Shown here piece by piece: positions 44,203 through 52,967 of a stretch of 64,000 nucleotides of DNA; the first letter of the stretch is position 1, and every line of letters starts with the position of its first letter. Below the pieces are notes generated by a model. That model was not told the origin of the DNA and made no database searches. It was given only the letters and a program-made list of their open reading frames with translations. Made by a program: the position numbers and the translations under genes. Source of the DNA: Candidatus Gastranaerophilales bacterium (GTDB lineage Bacteria > Cyanobacteriota > Vampirovibrionia > Gastranaerophilales > Gastranaerophilaceae); assembly GCA_910588555.1 (NCBI GenBank), contig CAJUPC010000003.1:1-64000 (forward strand), written 5' to 3'.

Positions 44203-45303
44203 TTGGATAATAATTTTGATATTGTAATGTTTTTGAAAAGGGCAGTATCTGCCGGAGCTTCGGATGTTCATCTTCAAGCCGGTGAATATCCTGTTGTAAG
44301 AATTAACGGTAAAATTACCAAAATTAACATGCCTGTTTTGACTGAATTAGATATTGAAAATGCGTTTGAAACGCTTGTACCTGTGTATTTGAAAGACAAA
44401 ATTAAAACTGTGTTTGACTTGGATTTTGCTTATGAAATAACAGGGCAGGCACGTTTCAGGGTTAATTTCAGCAGACAGCTCGGTAAAGGGGCGCTTGTTA
44501 TAAGAACAATTCCTTATAATATTAAAAAGATTTCAGAATTAATGCTGCCTGAGTCAATCGAACAGTTTGCAGCATTGAATAACGGTCTGGTTCTCGTTAC
44601 CGGTCCTACTGGTGCCGGAAAATCAACAACAATTGCATCTTTAATTGATTATATAAATATTAATTATCCAAAGCATATTGTGACTATTGAAGACCCTGTT
44701 GAATTTATTTTTACAAATAAAAAATCAATAGTTTCTCAAAGACAGCTTCTTATTGATACACCGTCTTTCCCTGACGGTATCAAATATGCATTAAGACAGG
44801 ATCCTGATGTTATATTTGTCGGCGAAATCAGAGACAGAACTACCATTGAAGCAGCTTTGAATGCTGCTGAAACAGGACATCTTGTGTTTGCAACACTTCA
44901 TACAAATGACGCAATTCAAACGGTCAGCAGAATTGTTAATATGTATGAGCCGACTGATAGAGATTTTGTAAGAAAACAGCTTGCTCAAGTATTACGCGGT
45001 ACTGTTTCTCAGAAACTTATTCCGATTAATAACGGTACGGGAAGACGTCCTGCATGTGAAGTTCTTGTTTCGACGCCGCCTGTTATGGATTTTATTGAAA
45101 AGAACAAATTAGAAGAAATTTATGACCTTGTAAGAAAAGGTTCTTATAACAGTATGATTACGATGAATTCTTCACTTTACAGACTTTATGAACAGGGGTT
45201 GGTAACAGAAGATGTTGCTCTTGAATATTCTGATAACAAAGTTGAATTACAGCAGATGTTCAGAGGAGTTTATCATGGAACTTTCGGGAGTTCGGGAAAT
45301 TAG
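44203..45303 (+). CDS. pilT: PilT-type twitching-motility ATPase
   Basis: Hexameric ATPase that retracts type IV pili. The protein has the N-terminal SDVHLQAGEYPVVRING near residues 17-33, Walker A GPTGAGKS near 128-135, the Asp box TIEDPVEF near 156-163, Walker B FVGEIRDRTT near 198-207 and the His box ATLHTNDA near 221-228. I prefer the TTG at 44203, because GGGAGAG lies 6 nt upstream and the predicted transcript starts near 44180; the ATG at 44188 would have almost no leader and would add five residues. recO follows by 3 nt. It lies next to pilin locus E. Confidence 0.9.
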   Translation: MDNNFDIVMFLKRAVSAGASDVHLQAGEYPVVRINGKITKINMPVLTELDIENAFETLVPVYLKDKIKTVFDLDFAYEITGQARFRVNFSRQLGKGALVIRTIPYNIKKISELMLPESIEQFAALNNGLVLVTGPTGAGKSTTIASLIDYININYPKHIVTIEDPVEFIFTNKKSIVSQRQLLIDTPSFPDGIKYALRQDPDVIFVGEIRDRTTIEAALNAAETGHLVFATLHTNDAIQTVSRIVNMYEPTDRDFVRKQLAQVLRGTVSQKLIPINNGTGRRPACEVLVSTPPVMDFIEKNKLEEIYDLVRKGSYNSMITMNSSLYRLYEQGLVTEDVALEYSDNKVELQQMFRGVYHGTFGSSGN

Positions 45304-45306
45304 CAG

Positions 45307-46068
45307 ATGAACAATTTTGTTACCGACGCAATTAATTTAAAAGCTTATAATTTGAGTGAAGCAGACAAAATTATTGTTATGTATTCACGTGATAAAGGCT
45401 TAATTCGAGGTGTCGCAAAAGGTGTTAAAAAACCTAAAAGCAAACTCGGTGCACGCATGGATTTGCTTGTGGCAAATAAATTAATGCTTTATAAAGGTAA
45501 AAATCTTGACAGAATTTGTCAGGCTGAGGCATTAAACACGTTTCAAAAAACAAGACAAAATATGGATAAGATTTTTTATTCAATGTATGTAACAGAAATA
45601 GTTACTAATTTTGGAGTTGAAGATGATCCGTGTTCAAATGAGGTTTATGAGCTGCTTTACAAAGCTTTGGATAAGATTTCAAACGCATCGGATACCGTAC
45701 AAATTTTGATTGCTGTTATTAAATTTCAGTTGAAAATTATGCAGATTGCGGGATTTGGCATTGAACTCGACACCTGTCTTTGCTGTCGCGAACATATAAA
45801 AGAGGAAAATATGTATTTTTCATCTCAAATGGGCGGAATTGTTTGTGCAGAATGCAATGAAACTTTAAAATTGCGCACGGTTATGCATTACAAATTGAGA
45901 GATTTTTTGAATGCCTGTTTGCAATATGATTTTGATTATGTGTCTGAGTATGATGAAAAAGCAAACGAAAAAGTCTGTATGGTTTGTTTTGAACTTTTAA
46001 AAGAATATATAAATGTTCATTCAGCAAAAAAATTTAATTCAACAAATATTTTGCAGGAAATAAAATAA
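45307..46068 (+). CDS. recO: DNA repair protein RecO
   Basis: Loads RecA onto SSB-coated single-stranded DNA in the RecFOR pathway. The 253-aa protein has the N-terminal OB fold (ADKIIVMYSRDKGLIRGVAKGVKKP in parts: ADKIIVMYSRDKG near 19-31, then KGVKKPKSKLG) and a C-terminal zinc-binding set: CLCC near residue 158 and CAEC near 179. Length and order fit. It starts 3 nt after pilT and shares one base with dtd (TAATG). The link to pilT is probably only transcriptional. Confidence 0.9.
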   Translation: MNNFVTDAINLKAYNLSEADKIIVMYSRDKGLIRGVAKGVKKPKSKLGARMDLLVANKLMLYKGKNLDRICQAEALNTFQKTRQNMDKIFYSMYVTEIVTNFGVEDDPCSNEVYELLYKALDKISNASDTVQILIAVIKFQLKIMQIAGFGIELDTCLCCREHIKEENMYFSSQMGGIVCAECNETLKLRTVMHYKLRDFLNACLQYDFDYVSEYDEKANEKVCMVCFELLKEYINVHSAKKFNSTNILQEIK

Positions 46069-46505
46069 TGAAAGCATTAATTCAAAGAGTAAAAAGCGCG
46101 TCTGTTACAATAAATAACGAACTTTATTCCGAAATAGGTTCAGGTTTGCTTGTGTTTGTCGGTGTAGAAAAAGCTGACGGGCATGAAAATGCCGAAAAAC
46201 TTGCAGATAAAATTTTGAAATTGCGAATTTTTGAGGACGAAAACGAAAAAATGAATTTATCGGTTTCTGATGTCAAAGGCGAAATTCTTGTTGTATCGCA
46301 GTTTACTCTTTGCGGTGATTGTAAAAAAGGTACGCGCCCTTCATTTGATAACTCTGCGCCTTTAGACAAAGCTGTTGAATTATATGAATATTTTGCTGAA
46401 TGTGTAAAACAAAGCGGACTCAATGTAAAGACAGGTAAATTTCGTGCAATGATGGATGTGGCGCTTATCAATGACGGTCCGGTGACTTTTTTTATTGAAA
46501 AATAA
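46068..46505 (+). CDS. dtd: D-aminoacyl-tRNA deacylase
   Basis: Removes D-amino acids, and glycine mischarged on tRNA-Ala, from tRNAs. The 145-aa protein begins MKALIQRVKSASV, has VSQFTLCGDCKKGTRPSF near residues 77-94 with the Ser-Gln-x-Thr motif, and ends with MMDVALINDGPVTFFIE, including the Gly-cisPro motif region. Length and both signatures are standard. Start and recO stop share a base. Confidence 0.96.
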   Translation: MKALIQRVKSASVTINNELYSEIGSGLLVFVGVEKADGHENAEKLADKILKLRIFEDENEKMNLSVSDVKGEILVVSQFTLCGDCKKGTRPSFDNSAPLDKAVELYEYFAECVKQSGLNVKTGKFRAMMDVALINDGPVTFFIEK

Positions 46506-46642
46506 ATGGTTATAGCTTGCAAAAAAAATGAAAGCATGGTATAATGAGCATGCTTAGAAATCGATTTTATTTTTACTGAGGAGATATTTTTTATTAAATT
46601 TATTAAATCGGAATTACGATATTAATTAAGAGGCTTATTATT

Positions 46643-47677
46643 ATGTATGTAAACAAGTGTATCAAATGTGGTCGCGAATTTGAAACCAAAAACCCCAAAA
46701 GAGTTATTTGTCCGGATTGCTTATATCCTGATAAAAATATGATGGTGTCTTCGAATTCTTCAGAAGAAACTGCTCCTAAACAGCAGTCAGAACCGCTTAA
46801 TGGATACAGCGCCGGCGGAAATGAAGAACCTCCAAGATATTATAGTGCCGGCGGAAATGACCAGCAGCCGAGATATAACAGACCTCAGCAAAGACAATAC
46901 AATAATAATCAGGGCGGTTATAACAATAACAGAAGTAATTACAATCGCGGCGGATATAATAATAACCGTCAGCAAGGCGGATATAACCGTGATAACAGAG
47001 GCGGCTACAATAATCAGCGTAGCGGCGGGTATAATAATAACAGACCGCAGCAGGGCGGATATAACAGACCTCAAAGACCATATAACAACCAGCAAGGCGG
47101 TTATAATAACAGAAGACCTCAAGGCGGAGGATTTAACAAGTTTAACAACAGACGTCCGCAAATGAAAAAGGCGCCAAAACAATTACTCGTAAGTAAAGAA
47201 CAATTGGAACAAATTGAATTGCTTTACAAATTGATGTTACCGCTTCCGAATCCTGACTGTCACGAAGTTATCGGTGAAAAAATCGGTTTGGAACCAAGAA
47301 AAGTATTTTTCGGTATAAATCTTGTAAGACAAAAAATGATGCTTCCGAAATTGCCGTTCCCAAAACGTAAACTTGCAATTTCGCCTGACCAGTTATTTGC
47401 TATCAAAAATCTTTATGAACCATTATTACCGCTTCCTCCAATCGGTTGTCACAAAATTATTGCGGCTCAGTTGAAAATGGATGAGTGGAGAGTTCACGTA
47501 GGTATCGGCTTAATCAGGTCGCAAATGGGACTCGGCCGCTGGAATGAAGACAGAACTGATATTCCCGAAAGTATGAAAAAAGACACTAAAGCTGTGGAAC
47601 CTGCTCAAAATGCAGAAAAAACAGAAGAAAAGCCTAAACGCGGAAGAAAACCTAAAAAGGTAGAAGATGAAGCATAA
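46643..47677 (+). CDS. Zinc-ribbon, GYN/RGG-rich protein with a duplicated C-terminal domain
   Basis: I do not know this family. The 344-aa protein has four visible parts. A zinc ribbon (C6, C9, C23, C26: KCIKCG and ICPDC) comes first. A disordered low-complexity region (about 55-172) of Gly, Tyr, Asn, Gln and Arg follows, with seven GGYN repeats and one GGFN. Then come two copies of a 55-residue domain (about 184-238 and 247-300) sharing LY-x3-LPLP-x4-CH-x2-I and V-x2-GI-x-L-(V/I)-R-x2-M. A basic KRGRKPKK tail, AT-hook-like, closes it. The makeup resembles RNA-binding, condensate-forming proteins. It overlaps rimM by 11 nt, suggesting a ribosome or RNA role. The role is inference. Confidence 0.75.
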   Translation: MYVNKCIKCGREFETKNPKRVICPDCLYPDKNMMVSSNSSEETAPKQQSEPLNGYSAGGNEEPPRYYSAGGNDQQPRYNRPQQRQYNNNQGGYNNNRSNYNRGGYNNNRQQGGYNRDNRGGYNNQRSGGYNNNRPQQGGYNRPQRPYNNQQGGYNNRRPQGGGFNKFNNRRPQMKKAPKQLLVSKEQLEQIELLYKLMLPLPNPDCHEVIGEKIGLEPRKVFFGINLVRQKMMLPKLPFPKRKLAISPDQLFAIKNLYEPLLPLPPIGCHKIIAAQLKMDEWRVHVGIGLIRSQMGLGRWNEDRTDIPESMKKDTKAVEPAQNAEKTEEKPKRGRKPKKVEDEA

Positions 47678-48182
47678 TTATGTTTCTGTAGGTAAGATTT
47701 TAAACTTTCACGGAATTAAAGGCGATGCTAAAGTCGGTTTTTCTAAAAATCAACAGGACTTTTTAGCTTCTCTTGACTATGTTTTGATAAAAAAAGATAA
47801 TGAATATACACGTTTCAATATTGAAAATATTCGTTTTCATAAAAATTTTGCTATTATTAAATTTGAAAGCATAAATTCTATTGACGAACTTTTGGAATAT
47901 AAAGGCGCTTTTCTTTATGTAGAGGAAAATACAATTCGTGAAGCTTTGGAAGAAGATGAATTTTTGATTGATGAACTTGTAAGTATGGAAGTTTATGACG
48001 CTGACGGTAAAAAACAAGGATTTGTTGTCGGAGTTTCAAATAACGGAGCAAATGATTTATTATCAGTGAAAACAAATTCAAAAAAAATAGTTTTAGTTCC
48101 GTTTGTAAAAGCTATTGTAACTGATGTCAGCATTAAGGACAGAAAAATTGTAATTAATAACATTGAAGGGCTTCTGGAATGA
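47667..48182 (+). CDS. rimM: 16S rRNA processing protein RimM
   Basis: 30S assembly factor that binds ribosomal protein S19 and acts in maturation of the 16S 3' domain. The 171-aa protein has the N-terminal VGKILNFHGIKGDAKVGF near residues 7-24 and a PRC-barrel C-terminal half (LIDELVSMEVYDADGKKQG near 98-116, VPFVKAIV near 148-155). It starts within the end of the zinc-ribbon gene and overlaps trmD by 4 nt (ATGA). rpsP, often upstream, is not here. Confidence 0.93.
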   Translation: MKHNYVSVGKILNFHGIKGDAKVGFSKNQQDFLASLDYVLIKKDNEYTRFNIENIRFHKNFAIIKFESINSIDELLEYKGAFLYVEENTIREALEEDEFLIDELVSMEVYDADGKKQGFVVGVSNNGANDLLSVKTNSKKIVLVPFVKAIVTDVSIKDRKIVINNIEGLLE

Positions 48183-48868
48183 TTTTTGATGTAATGACTT
48201 TGTTCCCTGAAATGATTGAAGACCATTGCAAACACAGTATTTTGAAGCGTGCGCTTGAAAAAGAAATTTTTTCAGTAAATACGATAAATCCGCGTGATTT
48301 TACATTGGATAAACATAAAAAAGTTGATGATACGCCTTATGGCGGCGGAGCCGGAATGGTTTTAATGGCTCAGCCTTACGTTGACGCTTATGAAAGTATT
48401 GAAAAAGTTGGAAATTCCATTACAGTAATGCTTTCACCGCAGGGTGAGCCGTTAAGTGATAAAATAGTAAACGAGCTTGCTGAATTTGACCAAATAATTA
48501 TGTTATGCGGGCATTATGAAGGGTTTGACGAACGAATAAGAGAAATTATTAAGCCGAGAGAAATTTCTATTGGAGATTTTGTTTTGACAGGAGGAGAACT
48601 TCCTGCATTATGTCTTATTGACGCTGTGAGTCGTAAAATAGAAGGAACACTTGGTAAGATTGAGTCGGCTGACGAGGATAGTTTTTCAAATGGTTTGATA
48701 GAATATCCGCATTATACTAAACCTCGAGAGTATAGGGGGCTGCAGGTGCCTGAGGTGCTTTTGAACGGGAACCATAAAGATATAAATGCATTCCGCTTAG
48801 AAAAAAGCATAGAGCGAACAAAAGCAAAACGACCTGATTTGTATAAAAAATGGGTTGAGAAATCATAA
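48179..48868 (+). CDS. trmD: tRNA (guanine37-N1) methyltransferase
   Basis: SPOUT enzyme that methylates G37 of tRNAs, preventing +1 frameshifting. The 229-aa protein has DVMTLFPEM at the start, PYGGGAGMVL near residues 53-62, the SAM knot CGHYEGFDERI near 106-116 and IGDFVLTGGELPA near 128-140. It overlaps rimM by 4 nt and ends 5 nt from the convergent AsmA-like gene. The sequence is complete. Confidence 0.96.
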   Translation: MIFDVMTLFPEMIEDHCKHSILKRALEKEIFSVNTINPRDFTLDKHKKVDDTPYGGGAGMVLMAQPYVDAYESIEKVGNSITVMLSPQGEPLSDKIVNELAEFDQIIMLCGHYEGFDERIREIIKPREISIGDFVLTGGELPALCLIDAVSRKIEGTLGKIESADEDSFSNGLIEYPHYTKPREYRGLQVPEVLLNGNHKDINAFRLEKSIERTKAKRPDLYKKWVEKS

Positions 48869-48873
48869 AATTA

Positions 48874-51800
48874 TTATTTAACCCATTTAAAGCTTCTTAC
48901 GTAATTTTCGCCGTTAATATCACCGTTTATGTCTACGGCAAATATTCTGTAAATATCGGTTGCGTTATTAATATCAGGGATTTTATTAATGTCTTCGGGT
49001 AGTTTTTCGTTTGATGGATTTATTCCGGGAATTGTATTAAACAGCGTATTCAAGGAAGCATTTTTGATTTTGCCGAACACTGTTGTAATATTTTTTGAAA
49101 GACTTCCGTAAATTTTCATATCTGCAATTGATGTGACAAGATTATATGAACCTGTCATATACATATTTAAGTCGTTTCCGTTTGAGTATATCTCTATTTT
49201 ATCAGCGATGCCGTTTGAAATTTTCATTTCGCCAGAAATGCTTTCAAAACTTCCTGTTTTCAACGGGGTAATCAAATCAATTATACTGTTTATTGAAAGT
49301 CCTGTAAATCCACCTTTGATTAAGTTTCCTGCCTTCAGTAAATATTCAAGCGAACCCAGTTTTGGCATTCTTCCGTCGGCAATTTTGAATGTTCCGTTTC
49401 CGTCAAGTGTCTGGAAACATTTGTCATGAGATTGACCGTTGCAAGATAATATAAATCCGCCGTCTACAGAACCGTAAACCTGACCTTTCAAATCAAACAA
49501 AGCTTCTGACATAATAAGAGCATTTGCGTTGTTTAATTTAATATCCAAATCTGTTTTGTACGTATTTAAATTATGCTGTAAACTGCCGAGAACAGAGCCT
49601 TCTGCAATATCAAATTTGAAGTTGTTTACATTAATTAATGACTCTTTGTTCAAGCTGAGATTTGCTTTAAAGTTATCTGCGTTAATATTTCTGACAGTAA
49701 TTTTATCAGCTTCAATGTCAGCTTTGTTAATGATAACAGTTGATGTATCAAAGTTTTGGGCGTTATTAAATCCTGAAGTCGGAGTTCTTGTCAATTCGGC
49801 TTCAAAGTCTCTAATACTGTCTGTAATTTTGTTTATATTCAAATCCGCAAGTTTCAGATTTATATTTTCAAATATGTATGGCGGTTCAAGAGTATTTTTC
49901 ATAACCGCATTAATGAGAATGTCGTTTGTTAAAACCGTTCCTTTGCTTGAGATAAGAATTTTGTCATTTTTAAAATCCAGATTTACATCTTTGATTGTGG
50001 AATCAAAGAAAGGTATATCAATGCTTGTAATATCAAGTTTCCCTTTTATTCTCGGTGCAGCAGATGTGCCGTTAAGTATTAAGTCTGACGTAAATACGCC
50101 CTGTTTCATAAACGGTTTTCTAAATATTATATTAAATATTTTTGCGTCCGTCGGTGTGTGAGTTTTTATTTTAAAGTTATTAAATCCGACATTATTATTA
50201 TCTAAAAGTCTAATTGCTCCCGAAGCAGTAAGTTGTGTGTTTACAAACGGTTTGTTGTTTTGAGAGTCAATGATTTTATCATATTGCAGGTTGTTGATTT
50301 TTACAAGATTAGGATAGCTTGTGCTGTCTACAAAAATTCTAACAGGATTTTCATTATCTCCGATTGTTGCACCCATATAGTAAAGGCTTGAACCTTCCGA
50401 GATTTTCAGAGTTGATTTTGTGTTCAGATTGTTTAATGTTCCGACAATTTTTGAAGTCAGATTTGCGTCGCCTCTTAGTTTAATCGGATATAGGGTTTGA
50501 TTGTTATAAAACTGGTCAAAAAATTCCTGCGTTGGTTTGGCATTAACATAAATATTTAAGTCGGGATTATTTTTTACATTGAAAATTTTGCCGTCAATGA
50601 ATAGTGGCATATCTCCGAGTTTAGCTGTTAATTTATTAACATTAAGCTGATTATTGCGCAGTAAAACATTACCTTTGTTTATATCCAGTTTTATGTTTTT
50701 GGGTTTATAAAGAATATTTATGTTATCTAAATTGCTGTATGCATTCAGATTGTTGTTTTTCATCCTTGCGCTGAGATTAACTTTACCGTTTTGGATTTCA
50801 ATATCTTTAAGTTGTTTTGCGGTTTCTGTGGGTAAAAATAATTGCAGAGCTTCATCGTTTAAGACATTCAAGTCAACAGAATTAATTTTGAAATATCCAT
50901 TTAATAATTGTTCTTTTCCAAACATTTTAGATGCATATAAATTCATATTAAATGGACTTTCTTTAAAAGTTCCTTTAAGTACGGGAAGTTTTAAGTTTGA
51001 ATTTGAAATTTCGTAAGAGGCATTATCTACAATTATAGAGCTTTTAGCACCTTTATTTGAAAAGATTTTTCCTTTCATATTTATTTTGTCAAAATCAATA
51101 GTATCAAGTTTGCCATTGTATTTTGCATTAAAACTTGTGTAAATTGTTGATAAATCTTTTAAGTACGGAGTTTTGATATTCAAAGCTTTAAGCGCGTCGC
51201 CGGCGTTAAATCTTGACGATTTGAAATTTGCATTACAAATATTATCTTTAATCTTTCCGTCAATATCAATTATTGAATTGTGCCAGTGTGATGCAAGATT
51301 GAAATCCGCATTCAGGTTGTCAAAATTTATGCTACCGGTAATTTTTTGAGCGGGCATATCTTGAAGCTTTATTGAATTTGAAAGAAGTTCGATTTTACCT
51401 TTAGCAAAAATGTTTTTGTTAAAAACAACATCATTGATATCTTTAACCTGTCCTGTCAAATTCAAAAAGAAATTTGACGGACCGCTTGCTGATTGAATTG
51501 GCGCAAGCATTTTTTGAATATCGACAAGCATTGGAGATGTTTGTACTATTTTTAAAAGATTGTTCAAATCCTGATTTTTTGCTTCAACATCAAAATTTAA
51601 ATCTCCTATAAGTGAACAGGTTCCTTTGACTTTAACCGGATGTCCGTGAAGATTACCCGTTTTTGTTTGAAAAAGTGTGTCTTGATCGTTAAAATCAAGA
51701 GTTCCCGACCCGTTTGTAAGAGTCATATTTTTAATATCGTTAAATGATACTGCTGCATTGTTAAACCAAAATTGTCCCCAGCCATGCGGATTTTTGCGGG

Positions 51801-52926
51801 TGCCGACAACATGTAAATCAATACCGCCTTTGCCTTTGATATCCATAATCGGAACAGGACCTATATCAAAATGAAGAATTTCATGAAGCGGATTAAGAAC
51901 TATTTGAGCAGTCTTTAAATCAACATTTTTTGTGCTTGTAATAAATAGTTCGGCACTTCGTTCTTTATCTAAATTAACAGGTCCTTTTACAAAAACGGTT
52001 TCGGTTTTGGATGTCGGGACTTTTACGTCCAAATCCATTTTGTCGCCTTTAAATAATAATTTAATAACAGCTTTTTCTGCATTAGGAATAGGTCGAACCA
52101 TATAAGCATCAGTTATAAGTACATTTCCGTATACATCGGGATAATCGGCTTTCCCTTTAATCTCAAGGTTTGCGGATGCATTACCCCAAAAACCGGCCTG
52201 CTTCAAAACTAATAAATTTATATCCGGTGATAAATCAGGAGAGGGCGGAAGAAGCGGCAAAACATTTTGCGCCTTTGTATCAGATACTGCAATTTTTAAG
52301 TCTAAATCAGGCAGTTTTCTGTTTAACTTCTTGATTTTACCGGTTGTCAGTATGTTAATGTTGTTACCGGTAATTTTTAAGTCATTTAAATCAAGCTCGT
52401 TATTAATTACAGTCAAATCAGTTCCGTTAATTTTGATATGGTTTGAACTTATTTTGTCTTCAAGGTTAATATTATATTTATTTACGCTGATTTTGTCGTA
52501 TTTTATATCAAATTTTGTTTCGGGCGGTGTAAGTTCGTATTGTCCCAGTTTTAATTTTGAATTTTCATCAATAATAACATTTGTGTTGATATCTTCTGCA
52601 TTAAGGCGTTTTATACTCAAAGGCAGAAGATTTATTTTTATATTTGGGTTTGTTACTGAAAGCGCTTCTGTATTATCATCATTAACAATTGCAAAGCTTT
52701 CGGCTTTAAGTTTTACCGAAGGTAAAATCCCCATTTTCATTTTAGGATTTTTAATGACAGTTTTGTATCCGGTTTCAGTAAAAATTGTTTGTTGGATAAA
52801 ATCAACTCTTTCGGGCAAATTTACAACAGCAGGAATTCCGAAATAATATATTCCGTATAAAGTACCTAATGCAAAAGCTGATATTAAAATTTTAAAATTC
52901 CTACCCACAATAATATTATATAACAA
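48874..52926 (-). CDS. Very large AsmA/TamB-like membrane-anchored protein
   Basis: A 1350-aa protein with one N-terminal membrane helix (about 13-32) and an extracytoplasmic remainder of repeating amphipathic beta strands rich in Asn, Lys, Ile and Asp (NIKINLLPLSIKRL, DLDLKIAVSDTK-type runs). This is the layout of AsmA/TamB/YhdP proteins, thought to form hydrophobic grooves that carry lipids between the two membranes; this suggests a diderm envelope. The C-terminal region (about 1190-1250, GNGTFKIADGRMP, LLKAGNLIKGGF) resembles the AsmA_2/DUF3971 end. The start is uncertain: TTG at 52926, or GTG at 52908, neither with a clear ribosome site. It is divergent from glmU. Confidence 0.78.
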   Translation of the reverse strand: MLYNIIVGRNFKILISAFALGTLYGIYYFGIPAVVNLPERVDFIQQTIFTETGYKTVIKNPKMKMGILPSVKLKAESFAIVNDDNTEALSVTNPNIKINLLPLSIKRLNAEDINTNVIIDENSKLKLGQYELTPPETKFDIKYDKISVNKYNINLEDKISSNHIKINGTDLTVINNELDLNDLKITGNNINILTTGKIKKLNRKLPDLDLKIAVSDTKAQNVLPLLPPSPDLSPDINLLVLKQAGFWGNASANLEIKGKADYPDVYGNVLITDAYMVRPIPNAEKAVIKLLFKGDKMDLDVKVPTSKTETVFVKGPVNLDKERSAELFITSTKNVDLKTAQIVLNPLHEILHFDIGPVPIMDIKGKGGIDLHVVGTRKNPHGWGQFWFNNAAVSFNDIKNMTLTNGSGTLDFNDQDTLFQTKTGNLHGHPVKVKGTCSLIGDLNFDVEAKNQDLNNLLKIVQTSPMLVDIQKMLAPIQSASGPSNFFLNLTGQVKDINDVVFNKNIFAKGKIELLSNSIKLQDMPAQKITGSINFDNLNADFNLASHWHNSIIDIDGKIKDNICNANFKSSRFNAGDALKALNIKTPYLKDLSTIYTSFNAKYNGKLDTIDFDKINMKGKIFSNKGAKSSIIVDNASYEISNSNLKLPVLKGTFKESPFNMNLYASKMFGKEQLLNGYFKINSVDLNVLNDEALQLFLPTETAKQLKDIEIQNGKVNLSARMKNNNLNAYSNLDNINILYKPKNIKLDINKGNVLLRNNQLNVNKLTAKLGDMPLFIDGKIFNVKNNPDLNIYVNAKPTQEFFDQFYNNQTLYPIKLRGDANLTSKIVGTLNNLNTKSTLKISEGSSLYYMGATIGDNENPVRIFVDSTSYPNLVKINNLQYDKIIDSQNNKPFVNTQLTASGAIRLLDNNNVGFNNFKIKTHTPTDAKIFNIIFRKPFMKQGVFTSDLILNGTSAAPRIKGKLDITSIDIPFFDSTIKDVNLDFKNDKILISSKGTVLTNDILINAVMKNTLEPPYIFENINLKLADLNINKITDSIRDFEAELTRTPTSGFNNAQNFDTSTVIINKADIEADKITVRNINADNFKANLSLNKESLINVNNFKFDIAEGSVLGSLQHNLNTYKTDLDIKLNNANALIMSEALFDLKGQVYGSVDGGFILSCNGQSHDKCFQTLDGNGTFKIADGRMPKLGSLEYLLKAGNLIKGGFTGLSINSIIDLITPLKTGSFESISGEMKISNGIADKIEIYSNGNDLNMYMTGSYNLVTSIADMKIYGSLSKNITTVFGKIKNASLNTLFNTIPGINPSNEKLPEDINKIPDINNATDIYRIFAVDINGDINGENYVRSFKWVK

Positions 52927-52967
52927 AATTTTTTTTATTATATAATTATCTTAAGAGGAGAATAGAA

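Noticed and set aside
46787..47182. Long open frames on both strands over the GYN-repeat region
   Set aside because: They are shadows of the repetitive codons of the zinc-ribbon gene at 46643-47677; their proteins are low-complexity Val/Ile/Ser or Tyr/Cys strings without ribosome sites.
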